Part shown: one piece after another, positions 1 through 12,167 of the stretch
Numbering within the stretch: the first letter of the stretch is position 1
Layout of the letters: each line of letters begins with the position of its first letter
Assembly (NCBI GenBank): GCA_030737835.1
Contig: CM060855.1
Location: forward strand, 5,326,478-5,390,477
Direction of reading: 5' to 3'
Length of the DNA: 64,000 bases
From: Acorus gramineus
Lineage: Eukaryota > Streptophyta > Magnoliopsida > Acorales > Acoraceae
Notes under the pieces: generated by a model
The model's database searches: none
What the model saw: the letters and a program-made list of their open reading frames with translations, nothing else
Told to the model about the DNA's origin: nothing
Position numbers and translations under genes: made by a program

Positions 1-163
1 ATAACATATTAAAAATTATTACATATGATTATCGATTAAAAAAAAATTATTTATAAAATATCTCATTCACAGAAATTATTAATATATCTTTCTGATCTGA
101 TAAAATCTAACCATGACAATCACATTGTCTAATTAGCGTTGTAAATAACCGTGTGTGTCTTAC

Positions 164-1565
164 CTATGCACCCTCGACTCCTCTGCTGTGATCGGGACCA
201 CCGTCGTCGAGATCTTGAACTGCCCATCCGCCTCCACAGTCACGGCGTTCGCGTCGCTGGTGCGGACGATCGTCAGGGGCGGTGACCGCCACGCCGACCC
301 CTCGCCGGCGGGGACGTCGACGGGCTCGCCATCGAGGGTGATCTCGAGGCGGTCCGACGAGTCATCCCACGTGGCGGTCTTCAACGCGGAGACGGAGAGG
401 CGGTGGCGTTGGCCAGCGGCGGCGGCGCCGAATAGGATCCCTATGGATTGGACCCAAGTGAAGTCGCGGGTCATGTTGGCGCCGCGGCGGCCGATGAAGT
501 GGCCGTTGATGTGGATGTCGGAGTCGGATACGAGACAGAAGTCTTGGTCCTTTCGGCCGTGGAAGAAGAAGGTGATGCCGTCGCCGCCCACGAAGCGGGG
601 GTCCTGACAAACCCCTCCGGGCTTGTCACAAGCTGTGCATGTATATATGATGTATTATATATTCATACTAATAACTTTGAATAACTAGCAAATTCATGTG
701 ATCCTAAATATGCATTGTATCTTTAATTAGTAGGTTTGGATCATCTGTTTAATTTTTTGTGTTTGGATATTTTTATAGGAAATGTGTGGTCCACGTTTCA
801 TTTGATGAATTTAGATATTGAACAATTGTTAATTCTCATTATTCATCTGCTGTCTTATTATAATCATGCTGGTATAATTTAGAACTCACACTTAAATATA
901 CAATGCATGTATACCTATATATATATTGTTACTGTGTTATAAGGCAAATTGTACATACACATGTAACACTACACATGGATTGGTTTCAACAAGGAGTATT
1001 GTGTCTTGTTATCAAGCATACTCAATTGAAAATTGATATGTCATACCTCACACTGGACTTATTAGATCTTGTTAGTCATTAGTTGAAAATTGATATATGA
1101 CATACACTTCACGTGCTAGCACGTGATGTTTGAAGTTATTCTAATCAATTTGTGGTGCTTTTTAATTTAACATGAGATTATTTGTATTTGTCACACGGAA
1201 GATTGAAACTGTGACTGATGCAATGGAGAGTGAACACACTAATGGATGGATGCATAGGATTGATAGAATCAAGAGAAGCCTATATACGTACTGCAGACTG
1301 GCTTGCAGAGGTTGCAGTCGGCGACGCAGCTCCGGGGGCAGCCGGCGGGGCAAGCCCACTTTTTGTGGAGGCAGTAGGGGTACAACTTGTTCTTACACAT
1401 CACGTTTATCGGCTTCACCGGCTTCGGCGGCTTCGGTGCCTTGGGCGGCTTCGGTGCCTTGGGCGGGGACTTGGGCTTCCCTTGGCCCTGGGCGGCGGCC
1501 ACCTCGGCCATGATTGCCATGGCTAGCAGAGCCAGCACAGCCAACCCAAACACCCCCCTAGCCAT
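164..1565 (-). CDS. Root-cap-domain secreted protein, gene A (3' end outside window)
   Basis: Minus-strand gene with exons 1292-1565 and 164-632; the donor after 164 (GTAAG) leads to a further exon beyond the left edge, so the last quarter is missing. The ATG at 1565 opens a hydrophobic signal peptide (about 25 residues ending near AAAQG), then a Lys/Pro-rich linker of KPPKAPK-type repeats, then a cysteine-rich segment (Cys spacing as in ACPAGCPRSC and CNLCKPVC). Exon 2 starts CDKPGGVCQD and carries the conserved GGDGITFFFHGR, DFCLVSD, HINGHFIG and FTWVQ motifs of the plant root-cap/LEA-related family. The intron falls one base after the VC codon, as in gene B. Members are expected to be secreted from root tips or cap cells; biochemical function is unknown to me. 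A frame-broken paralogue lies head to head at 3917-6247. Confidence 0.85.
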
Positions 1566-1653
1566 ATTGTGATTTGGTTAAGGTTTGTGATGTTTTTTTT
1601 TTTTGTGGTGGTGGTGTTGGGGGTGGTGAGGAGGGATAGGGTTTTGGGGGGTT

Positions 1654-1661
1654 GATTTATA
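1654..1661 (-). promoter_or_regulatory. TATA box of root-cap gene A
   Basis: TATAAATC on the minus strand about 90 bases upstream of the ATG at 1565; the equivalent TATAAATA is kept in the inverted paralogue at 3809-3816. Confidence 0.5.
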
Positions 1662-2934
1662 CTTGTGGGGGTGTTGCATGTGTGTCCATGCATTTGACTT
1701 ACTTAGATTATTGTAATAGTATTGTTATTTTGTTTAATTAAAGCCTAAGCTTAAGACGTGATTTATGTGTGGGCTGTGAGTGCAACTTTACGTGTATGTG
1801 TAGGTCACGTGGCCTTGCTGTGGTGATTATGGTGTTTAGGGAGTTTTTAAAATAATTCAAGTCGCTTAATGGTGAACTAATTAAAGTGACATTAGTATTT
1901 CTCAGAGCAGGCTGGATCTAGATAGAAAAGATTGGGGTAACAGACATATGACAGTTCATATTTATGCTTTAGACTAGTAAATCATAATTTAAGATTGAAA
2001 TTTTTTTGTATTGAACAAAAATTCATGCATTGAACTAAATAATATAATCCATTATTTTTGTTGAATCATTCATGAATTGAATTCAATAATCATATGAAAC
2101 AAAATAGATTCCTTAAAATCCAACTAGACTAGATGATATAAATTGAATTTTATTTTTATGGCACTGGACAGAACAATTTTGGTGTCGAACTAATTAAAAC
2201 TATTATTTGAATCAGTCATGCACATTCTTAAATTAAATTCATTGATTCGTAAATAAAATATACAACATTTCAATGTATATTCAGGCACGTAAAAAATGTG
2301 TACTCATTAAAGCAAAAAATATATTTAATAAATTGCATATATTCGTTTACAAAAATTAAAACTAAATATAATTTTCATTTAACAAAACATGTACCATATT
2401 ATCGAAATGAGATCGGAAGTAGAGTTACACGTAAATAAGAAGTGAGTGTAACACCAACATTAAATTGAAATCTTCTCGATCACATATAAAATTTTCATTT
2501 AAACTAATATCCAATTCGAATTGTGATCCAATAAAAAGTATAATTGATCATATGTAAAAAGATGATGGAATTTTGTCATAGCCATAGCTTCATATCATTT
2601 AATGCCAGACTTCATGATCACATTTTATTTATTTATTTGTATAGGAAAGGAAATGACAACCTATGAAACGCATGTGCGGATGTGCCCATTCAGTATCTGA
2701 AGAACAAACTCGATTGGATTTTCTTTATATATTATTATATATATATAGCATATTTTATTTAATCTAGGAGTTAAAAATGCAAATCACATCTGTCACACAG
2801 AATGGATCTTAAAATATTCTATTTTTTCCACATCAGAAAAATAAATATGTTGTTCCGCTTGTAGTATTACTTGTTCCATGTAATGGAACTACAAATATAT
2901 ACTTTGGTGAAAATAAATTAATTTATATAAAGTG

Positions 2935-2953
2935 GAGAGAGAGAGAGAGAGAG
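2935..2953. repeat. GA microsatellite
   Basis: About nine GA units in a row, ending in GAGCGAG. Confidence 0.9.
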
Positions 2954-3825
2954 CGAGCATGTGAAAGTGGGTCTCTTGTTAATGCACGCAAGGACCCATT
3001 CTTTTTTAGAGAAGTATATATTAATTTTCTTGGGATCTTAAAACTAACGATACTACTTATTTTAAACCATGTATCTTTAGATTAAAATGCATGCAAGATA
3101 TGCTATTTAGGATGCTTTTGGTGGTGCAAATTTTTTCAAATAATGTTACACATACCTAAAACGTGAGATGTTCATCTTTTGTCCATCCCATGTTATTCAG
3201 CTTTGATCACCCACGTTAATAATCACATTCGATTTGTATTTCTTTTTGCTTTCTTTGTTTCTTCTTCTATTACTCGCTTAGCCTCTGTTTGATTATGACT
3301 ATTTCGACTATTCTTTTGGAATAGAAAATCAATAAAGTTAACTCAAAAAGGTCAAAAAAAAAAAAAAAAAATCTTATTCACTCACCATCAATGTTTTAAA
3401 AATCCCGTTTAGGTCCCGATTAATCCTCCACCTAGACCTAGGCGATCTCATCCTGACCACAACGCTTAGCCGTTTTTTCAATTAATCTCAAATTGACTAA
3501 TAAGCAATTAAGTTATCTTATAGGTTATATATCTGTTAATTAATTTTTTATATTATCCTTATTATGTTTATATCATTAATTTTGTTTTGATGCTACTTTG
3601 TTATTATTTTATAATCTAATATATATATATAATACGTATGTTGTATATGTATGGAATACGTGACCGACACATGCACATAAAGTTACATTCACAGCGTACA
3701 TGAATCGCCCCTTATAAGCCTATAGACATTGATTATTAATAAACCAATTGATTAAATATAATCTACGTAAGTTAACTGCATGGGCGCACATGCAAGCACC
3801 CCCACCAATATAAATAAACCATCGA

Positions 3826-3842
3826 AAACCCTAACCCTAACC
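3826..3842 (+). promoter_or_regulatory. Telo-box-like motif in 5' leader of the broken root-cap copy
   Basis: AAACCCTAACCCTAACC lies between the TATA-like box (3809-3816) and the old ATG (3917). Such AAACCCTAA motifs are common in leaders of genes active in growing root tissue. Gene A keeps only a degraded match, so activity here is inferred. Confidence 0.4.
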
Positions 3843-3916
3843 ACCACCCCCACCACCATCACAAAAAAAAACACACAAATAAACCCTAATCAACTGAACC
3901 ACAACCAAATCACAAT

Positions 3917-6247
3917 ATGGCTAGGGGGTGTCTGGGTTGGCTGTGCTGGCTCTGCTAGCCATGGTAATCATGGCCGAGGTGGCCACCGCCCAGGGCCAAG
4001 GGAAGCCCAAGTCCCCGCTGAAGCCGCCCAAGGCACCAAAGCCGCCGAAGCCGGTGAAGCCGATAAATGTGATGTGTACGTACGCCTATCAACGGGTCGC
4101 TGGTCGACCCGGACTCGACCTGATAAAAGGCAAAAATACTCGACCCAAAAGACCCGACAATTAAAACAGGTCGGGTCTAGGCCTACCCCGACCCGATCCT
4201 ATGGGCCCTTTGAACCCTCTTGACCCAATCCAAATATTATGTAATTTTTTTTATTTATGATCCACCCTAACACTCATGATTCAATCAAACATTTATAACT
4301 AAATATTGAATAATTATTTAAAATTTTAAATATTTGAAATATTTTTACAACCTATGGACCGTTGAACCCGATATGGACCCGACAATCAAACGAGTCGGGT
4401 CCGGGTTCACCCCGACCCAACCCGTTGACAGGCCTATGTGTAAGAACAAGTTGTACCCCTACTACCTACACAAGAAGTGGGCTTGCCCCGCCAGTTGCCC
4501 CCGGAGCTGTGTTGCCGATTGCAACCTCTGCAAGCCTGTCTGCAGTACGTATATGGACTTCTCTTAATTTTATATATAATATATCAATCCCATACATCCA
4601 TTAGTGACTCTCCATCGCTTGAGTCACAGTTCCAATCTTATGTGTAATAAATACAGAGAATCTTATGTTAAATTAAAGTGCATCATACATTGACTAGAAT
4701 TACTGTAAACATCACATGCTAGCATGTAAATGTCATACATCAATTTCAAGGAATGACTAACAAGATCTAATAAGGTCCGGTGTGAGGTATCACATATCAA
4801 TTATCAATTGAGTATTGATATGTCTAATAAGATTAAAGTCCTCGTTGAAGCCAATTCTATAGGGATTGGTTGTGGTTTTGTACAATTTACCTTATAACAC
4901 CGTAATAATATACAGGTTTATATATATACACGTATTGTATATTTAGATGTGTGTACTAAATTTATCAAATGTAGAAATGTCATATCTGTATTATTATAAT
5001 CAAACGATAGAAGAACAATGAGAATTAACCATTGTTCCACCTCAAAATTCATCAAATGAAATGTGGACCACACAATTTCTATGAAAAAGTACAAGCACAT
5101 AAAAGAAAGCAAGGATCCAAACCTACTAAAGGTGCAATGCATATTTCAGATCACATGAATCAGCTAGTTAATCAAAGTTATTATTATGAATATATTATAC
5201 ATCTTTTTATATATATATATATATATATGCACAGCTGGTGACAAGCCCGGTGGGGTTTGTCAGGACCCCCGGTTCGTGGGTGGCGACGGCATCACCTTCT
5301 TCTTCCACGGCCGAAACCAAGACTTCTGCCTCGTCTCCGACTCCGACATCCACATCAACGGCCACTTCATCGGCGCCAACATGACCCGCGACTTCACTTA
5401 GGTCCAATCCATAGGGATCGAGTGGTCGGCGTGGCGGCCGCCGCTCCTAACGATCGTCCGCACCAGCGACGCGAATGCTGTGACCGTGGAGGCCGACGGG
5501 CAGTTCAAGATCTCTGCGACGGTGGTCCCGATCACGGCGGAGTAGTCGAGGGTGCATAAGTATTGATTGAATTAGAATTATAAGTACGATCAAATTGTCC
5601 AATGTCAATCTGTAAAACAAAAACAACCAATCATCTAAATAATATATAAAAATTCAGATATCATAATTAATTAGGGCTAATAAAACACCACCAAAACATT
5701 CTTAAAATGATTCATATTATATTCCTGTATATATATATATATCATCTTAGTCCTTTGTGATGAAGAGTAATTTATGATTATATATCTAATACATATTTAT
5801 AAATAAGAAGAAATCATTATGATATGTTTCTATTAATTATTTTTCTAAATTATTTTATATCAAACACGTTGTATCAAATCAATTATTATATTTCACTTTT
5901 TTAATTTTTTTCTTTATTGGTAGTGGTCAGATCTTCCACTTGTTAATCTGCAACTTTCAACAGGTACGGCGTCACCAACCAGGACTGCTTCGCGCATCTG
6001 GAGATGGGGTTCAAGTTTTTCGCGTTATCATCGGACGTGCACGGCGTGCTGGGACAGACGTATAGGGAGGACTACATGAGCCGGGTGAAGATGTGACCCA
6101 CCTCTACTCCTCGTCCGGGATGTTCGCCGCCGACTGCGCCGTGTCGCGGTACGGGCGACGCGGTGGGGGGTTGGCTTTGCCGTCGTCGTCGGAGGAGGGT
6201 TTCGCGGACATGAAGTGCGGCGGACGCGGCATGTTTGCAAGAAGTAG
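3917..6247 (+). pseudogene. Broken root-cap-domain gene (inverted copy of gene A)
   Basis: Exons correspond to about 3917-4542 (interrupted by a MITE), 5235-5555 and 5964-6247. Intron sequence also matches gene A in inverted order, so this is a DNA-level duplication, not a retrocopy. Visible lesions: one G missing in the G run at codons 4-5, which shifts frame just after the ATG; a 356-bp hAT insertion; a conserved Cys changed to Gly at the start of exon 2; Trp codon TGG changed to TAG near 5399; an internal deletion of roughly 130-150 bases of exon 2 after 5420; a second TAG near 5544; and at least two frame shifts in exon 3, where the old CKK-stop end is still readable near 6236-6247. It cannot encode a normal protein, although it could still be transcribed. 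Confidence 0.92.
4081..4436. mobile_element. hAT-type MITE inserted in exon 1 of the root-cap pseudogene
   Basis: A 356-bp element. Its ends are TACGCCTATCAACGGG on the left and, reversed, TAGGCCTGTCAACGGG on the right. It is flanked by 8-bp duplications TGTGTACG (4073-4080) and TGTGTAAG (4437-4444), 7 of 8 identical. Gene A has a single TGTGTAAG at the matching place, which proves the empty site. The subterminal zones are rich in CGGGTC/GACCCG. The element carries no transposase and would have depended on an autonomous hAT element. Confidence 0.92.
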
Positions 6248-7249
6248 GCGCGCACGCGCCAGCGCACAAAATTGTTTTCACTCTGTGTGTTTGTTTGTTA
6301 GAATAAGAATTCTGGTTTTTTGCTTCAAAAAAGAATTCTGGTTTTGGACTAAGGCCCGGTTTGGTTGAGCGTTTGGGCAAGTTTTTACTTTTTAAAAAGT
6401 TGAAAAGCTAAAATCGTGCAGTCAAACGGGACAGCTTTTTGCAGAATCGGAAGCTGGATTCCTTTTAATTTTTTTCTCGAAATCTGTGTTTTAAAAAGCT
6501 AAAAAACAACGTTTTTTTGTCGAAATCGATTTTTTGAATTGAAAAACAACTTTCTCTGCTAAACATTAAACTCCTTTCAAATATTGATTCCTGAATTAAA
6601 AAAAAACATTCTAAAAAAGTCAAGGTCTAAAATCATCTTAAAAAACAGCTTTATTCCAAAAGCCACTTTTCAATCTGTGTTTTCAAACGGACCCTCAGTT
6701 CAAGGCTTTAATTGGAATACGTGGTGTAATATTGTTGCTAATGTGTTGTTTCTTCACACTTTCAGTTGTGTTCATGAATCATTATGTTTATTTTATATTG
6801 ATTTATCTTTTATTTGAAAATACACTTTTGTATTGAAGTTTCATTTCTTGTGATGACACATGAATTATTATATTTGATAATATTGTGATAATAATTTTTT
6901 TATTATGAGTCTAGAAATATTGTATTATGATAAAACTATATTCTACTTATTAATATTTCTTATTTATTATCTTATATTAATTTTCTTTCATATATTATTA
7001 AATTTAAAAATATTTCATATCAGATCACATGTAGGATTGATTAACTCAGTAAATGACTTATCCATGGCTTAATAGTCTAATTATCGAGTTTTTCAAGTAA
7101 CTCTTGTATACCTACGTAAGTCAATATATATACCTATCATGAATAATTGACACTAAAGCCCCCTTTTATTTCTTTATTATTCATGGAAGGTCACATGCAA
7201 ACATACAATACATAACTAAACCTTCCTTATCCTCACACATTAACCATAT
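6248..7249. other. Intergenic, with a Tourist-like foldback element
   Basis: No coding region seen. About 6353-6694 looks like a Tourist-like MITE: the left end GGCCCGGTTTGGTT mirrors a right end reading GGGTCCGTTTGAAA on the other strand, next to TAA on the left and TCA on the right. The remainder is AT-rich without a recognisable feature. Confidence 0.5.
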
Positions 7250-9564
7250 CTACCTCTTGCACACCACACCTCTTCCACTGCCCCCACTCTTACACTCCAC
7301 TCTCCCATACTCCCCACCATCAACCCCCACCACCGCCAGCTCTGCCGTCGCCGCAATCGCTCCTCCTCCACCTCGGTACCGCGACACCCAGCAATCCGTC
7401 GCAAATGCCCCCGACACCTCGAACTCCTCCTCTCCTCCCACCACGGGCATCGCCGCCCCCACCTTCACCTTGTTTACGTAGTCCCTCCGGTACGTCCGCC
7501 CCAAAATGCCATCCACCCTTTCTGTCAGCCCGTGAAACTTGAAACCTAGATCGAGGTGTGCGAACCGGTCACCGTCTGACACGTTATACCTGTAAAATAT
7601 ATTAGGAGTATTTTAGTCATACTAGTCCTTATTTCTTTTTTTGTACTAAATATTTTGAGGTTAACCCCTTCATAAATCTTTGACTCATTTTCTTCGATTT
7701 CTGATTCTAAACTACCGGTGCACCCTTGAATCCTCGTCTGTTATGGGCACCACCGCCGCCGATATCGAGAACCTCCCCTCCATCGCCACCATCACTGAAT
7801 TCACGTCATGCGTCGTCCGTGTGAACGACACGGTGCTGATGCGCCACGTGGCGCCGACGCGGGGAGGGAGTGACACGGGGCGGCCGTCGAAGGTGAGGGA
7901 GAGGCGATCGACGGCGTCGTCCCATTTTTCGGTCTTGAGAGCGCCCACGGAGAGTCTGTGGCGGCCGCCGCCGAAGAGGACGTTGACGGATTGGACCCAC
8001 GTGAAGTCGCGCTTCATGTTGGGGACGCGCTTTCCGATGAAGTGGGCGTTGATGTGGAGATCGTCGTCGCTGACGAGGCAAAAGTCGGCGTCACGTCTGC
8101 CGTGGAAGTAGAAGGTGACGCCGTCCCCGCCGACAAAACGGGGGTCCTGGCATATCGCCCCCGCACGATTGCAGGCTGTGTATGACCAAATACATGCTGA
8201 GATACATTAATATTTAAAAAAAAATTTGCAATTTCATACGCTACTACAAGAGAGCATGGATGTAAAATGGATTGAGTGTATTAATTTAATTTAATTGATC
8301 TTTGTCATTTAATCCCAACCAATGACAACAAATGAGAATAGAATATTCCTATTACTGTTTAGAGCATCTCCAATCCTATAGCTAAACTTTTATCCAAATT
8401 TAAATTTGAGTTAAAGTCATCCAAAACCCTCTCCAATCATTTACCCATACTCATACCAAATCAAGTTTTTACTTAAATTTTTACCCAAATTAAGGGAAAC
8501 TCAAATCTTTATCCAAACTTTTAACATTTTTTTTCTTTATCTCCACATTTTATTCCAATGTAACATTTTTTTCCTTCAAATTCACCTTTAGTTGAATTAT
8601 ATTAGATGCCTTCCCATTCTCTAAAATTTTCACCATCTTTTAAAATTCCAAAAAAAAAAAAAATTATCTTTTCTCTTAAGTCTTCATCTTTGTTTTTTAA
8701 CTTCTTATTTTTATTCCAATAAAAAAATATTATTTTTACCTTTTTCAAAAAAATTGGATGATTATAATTTTTAAATTTAAATATCTTGAAGGAAAGAAAA
8801 ATTAAGTAGTAAAAATGTTTAGGGAAAGACTTTGAAAATGTTTATAGGAAATAATTAGAAGAAGATATGAATTTTTAAAAAGATTTGAGTAAAATACAAA
8901 GTGATGGTTAGAGACATATCATATCAAATCAAGCTTTTACTTAAATTTTAAGTAAAATTTGAGTATAGGTTTGAGTAAGGACTGAAAATGGCCTTACACA
9001 GGCTACTTCTTTCCCTTCTCTTTATTTCTTAATTCTTATATGATCATGTCTTTTTTGTATTATCAATATAATATATAGGTTCGAGTCTTGACGCTGACTT
9101 ACCCACCAATTTGTTGGTGATTATTCGAAAGAATTTTCTGTGAGATCAGGGCAAACAGGCGAAGATAGCCTTCTCAACTCGACCGTAAGATCAACCACGG
9201 AGAGTCCCTCCAATTTCAAATATATATATATATATATATATATATAGGTATTATTTTATTGTGATTGAATTCTTTAACATACAATATCCCATTTATGAAT
9301 AATTGATGTGACATGTGAAAGCACGAGTCAAAGGTACTTACTGCACACGGGCTTGCAAAGGCCACAATCAATGACGCAATTGGTGGGGCACTCGTCAGGG
9401 CAGTTCTTCCACACAAAGAAGCAGAATGGAAAAGCTCTGGAGGTGCACCTAACCTTGCGCGTCACATTCTTTTTCTTGTCGAGCAAGGCCGTCTCCAAGG
9501 GCAACGTCATGCATGGCACGATCAAGCACACCAGGAAGACCAGTTTGTGCATATTACGTGCCAT
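7250..9564 (-). CDS. Root-cap-domain secreted protein, gene B
   Basis: Complete three-exon gene: 9342-9564, 7716-8175 and 7250-7589, all phases matching, 340 residues. The N-terminus is a signal peptide (hydrophobic LVFLVCLIVPCMTL), followed directly by the cysteine-rich segment (CPDECPTNC, CGLCKPVC). It lacks the Lys/Pro linker of gene A. The root-cap domain follows in exon 2 (GGDGVTFYFHGR, DFCLVSD, HINAHFIG, FTWVQ) and exon 3 (FAHLDLGFKF, LGRTYRRDY, ending near GRGVVCKR). Intron phases equal those of gene A, so the two are old paralogues. A TATA-like element (9606-9613, minus strand) lies about 45 bases upstream of the ATG. Secretion is inferred from the signal peptide; the molecular role is not known to me. 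Confidence 0.88.
8362..8993. mobile_element. Tourist-like MITE in intron 1 of root-cap gene B
   Basis: The left end GAGCATCTCCAATCCT and the right end, reversed, GGCCATTTTCAGTCCT match at 11 of 16 bases. A TTA duplication sits at 8359-8361 and 8994-8996. The interior is an AT-rich foldback. The GAGCATCTCCAA start is a familiar plant MITE end. Confidence 0.7.
9220..9246. repeat. AT microsatellite in intron 1 of root-cap gene B
   Basis: About thirteen TA units. Just to its left (about 9080-9200) is a stretch with GGTTCGAGTC, which resembles a SINE B box. Confidence 0.85.
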
Positions 9565-10241
9565 TGTTTTTTTTTATTGGTTTCACAGAATGAGTTGGAG
9601 AGATCAATTTATAATACAAGGCTTGAATGGGTTTCACATTTTATTCTGTCTTTTTTTGTAACAATACAGTGTTGGATGTTTCTCTTGAATAACGTAAAAG
9701 CTTCTTCTTTTTAACCTTTCTTTTTGTGCTTTTGATACGTTTTGGAGGAATGCCGGCCGTAGGATATTGGTTAATTGTGGATCCTCGCCGTCTATTTTGA
9801 GAGATTATTTTATTTTTACTTTTGGTTGCCAAAGCTGTAAAAGTTGGTCAGTTAAAAATGGATTTCTCAGCCATAACGTGAAACTGCATGGCAAGGAAGC
9901 AGTTTTTAATTTTTCATGCCTCATGGAATGAAAAATGAAATAAGCCATTGATCTTGAATAGCTATTCTACTCCTATATTTTAGAATAGAAGTGATCCCCG
10001 TCGACTAACATACACAAAAAATATTTAAAAAATTAAAAAAATAAAAATAAAAATAATAATCTTCATTTTCTGGGTTATACTTGATGTTCCCATGAAGAGG
10101 TGGATGAGGAAAGAAAGAGGTGGGTAAGTTACAGAAACAGTTACATGGTGGGATTCTCTGTTTTTTAAAATGCTTTTAAGACGCATTTGAAAACAGATTT
10201 GTAAAGTTTTTCAGTTTACAAAAAACTGAGTTCCCCACACC
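9565..10241. other. Upstream region of root-cap gene B, no gene seen
   Basis: Apart from the TATA-like box near 9606, nothing recognisable is seen. Confidence 0.5.
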
Positions 10242-11223
10242 TAGGCCTGTTAACGGGTTGTGGGTCAACCCGGACCCGACCCGATAAAAGACGTAAAATA
10301 CCCGACCCAAAGGACCCGAGACCCAATATGGACCCGACCCGAAGGACCCGAGCACCAAAACGGGTCAGATCCAGGTCCACCCTGACCCGATCTCATGGAC
10401 CCGATTGACCTAAATTGTGTTATTTTTTTTGTTAGTGACCCAACCCAAATTACCTAACCCATTAATGCCCACTAAACCTAACCCGTTACTCAAGCCCAAG
10501 GCCCATACCCAAATGAAACCTAACCCACTGCCCAAGCAAGAATGGATCGGAAGGAAAAAAAAACAGAAAAGAAAAACCCTAACCTATCTTTCACTTCAGC
10601 CCTAACTTTCACCCCCCAAAAAAATAAAAACAATGTTTGCCCGAACATTAGCCACCCCCGTTTCATCCTCTCTGTAACTCTTCCAGAAACGAAAGTCTTT
10701 TTCTTGGCTTTCCTTCTTCATCTTCCCAATCATTTCCGTTCAAACAAAACCATCTTTCTCAATCATATCTTCCATACCAAACTCAACAACAACAACAAAA
10801 AAACCTAAACCTTTCCAAACATCCTCCTCCAATGGCGGAATCCTAAGAAACCCACATCATCGAAATCCCCTCCGTCGAACCCAAACTCAAAGAGATCTTC
10901 GAGAGCCCCGACCACCTCCTCCTCCTCAAGCTCTGGCAACGCAAGGAAGACCTCCGCTCCCTCCACATCGACCACACAGAGACCCACCTTGATGCCCTCA
11001 AGTGAGAGGTCTTTCGCCTCTTCTCGGCTTCTTTGCCTTCCACGCCGTCCACCTAACCGACCCTCCTCTTCTCCTTCTCGACCCACACGGGTCGACCCGG
11101 ACCCGACCCAGGTCCTCATTTGATTGGGTCCGCCAGGTCTCACCCAGGACTCGGGTTCGGCGGACCCAAGCCCGGGTCGGGTCAGGTCCAGGTCCACCCT
11201 GATCCGACCTGTTAACAGGTCTA
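10242..11223. mobile_element. 982-bp hAT element carrying a captured host-gene fragment
   Basis: The left end is TAGGCCTGTTAACGGG and the right end, reversed, TAGACCTGTTAACAGG. Both flanks carry a perfect 8-bp duplication CCCACACC (10234-10241 and 11224-11231). The subterminal zones are arrays of GACCCG/CGGGTC, as in the MITE at 4081 and the element at 16752. The middle third has a different base composition and looks like a leader plus first exon taken from a host gene. No transposase is present, so it is non-autonomous. Confidence 0.93.
10832..11070 (+). pseudogene. Captured first-exon fragment of an unidentified plant protein gene
   Basis: Starting at the ATG at 10832 the plus frame reads MAES, a TAA stop, then ETHIIEIPS, SPDHLLLLKLWQRKEDL and THLDALK, a TGA stop and EVFRLFSA; a frame shift then brings back FFAFHAVHLT. 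The SP-HLLLLKLW-R-E-L core followed by a hydrophobic FFAFH stretch resembles the N-terminus of an uncharacterised plant membrane-protein family that I recall only loosely. Codon-like composition and a pyrimidine-rich leader (about 10570-10830) lie within the hAT element. Two stops and a shift show it is decayed. Confidence 0.6.
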
Positions 11224-12167
11224 CCCACACCCTCTTCCAAACAAGGAAAAAAAACTGCAACTTATTTAAAAACAGCAACAGACACATTTTTATAAAAAAA
11301 ATTTATACAAAAGCTAATTTTTTCTTAATACGTGGAGAGACAGTTTTCTGTTAATTTAGTTTTGATCCCCACTTTTGAAAAATAGCTAACTCGCAAACCC
11401 GTTTCCAAATAAGACCTAGGATACAGAGTGAAATCTAATAAGTGGGGGATCAAATCATGCACTTTATAACATGTGACCATTTCACATGCAAAACATGTGG
11501 CATTATTATTACTATTTTAGAGTGCATGTATTGATTCTTATATAAATAGCACTCAATGCAAGTTTTATTAGACCACACTGAGGACTGAGACTCATCTGTT
11601 TTGCTACTTAGAATAAAACTTTGGTAGATATATAGCTGTTATAGTTTATTCTTGCTCATCTATACAAAACTAAATATTTGAAGTTATGAAGAACAAAAAC
11701 CTATATAAAAGACTAGAACCCTATAAGAGAGAAAGTCTTCCACATAAGCTATGTTTTAAAATCTCACGATCCGACCCAGTGGATCGACCAATCCAGATCG
11801 AATCCAATTGATTTCTTAGTCGGGCTGGATTGTGCATAAATATTGGAATTTTCCTACAAGGTGCTCTGGACCAGCTAGGTCCAATTTTTTTCTATTCTGT
11901 TCCTAAAGAGTGCATAAAAAAGTGGCATAGATTATACTAAAGCATACACTAGAACAGCAGACTCACATGAATTTCAATTGTTCACCTCTCTATAACCTGG
12001 CCTGGCTAGGAAGCCAATCTGGGTCTTCGGATCATTCGGCTTCGCAACCTCACTCTTCATTCTTCAAGCAGTGACATGAAACAAAAATCAGCAGATAATT
12101 AAACTCGAACAAAATAAGTTGGGAGGATCATGATGACCTAAAATTTTTTTTTCTTCCCCCATGAAGT
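11224..12167. other. Intergenic 3' flank of the bZIP gene
   Basis: AT-rich. The part next to 12167 is probably bZIP 3' UTR. No other feature seen. Confidence 0.5.

Larger units (their letters stand above)
1566..3916. other. Intergenic spacer between the head-to-head root-cap copies
   Basis: This AT-rich stretch separates the two divergent root-cap copies. I see no coding region. It holds a GA microsatellite (2935-2953), a poly-A tract near 3355-3370 and short AT dinucleotide runs. The last 100 bases on each side are similar to each other and represent the duplicated promoter and 5' UTR. Confidence 0.6.

Noticed and set aside
3826-3842. Telomere repeat or chromosome-end sequence
   Set aside because: Only two and a half CCCTAAA-like units; better explained as a promoter telo-box.
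10805-11287. 160-codon minus-strand frame inside the hAT element
   Set aside because: It is the reverse of the captured fragment and of GACCCG arrays; the plus strand carries the recognisable protein similarity.
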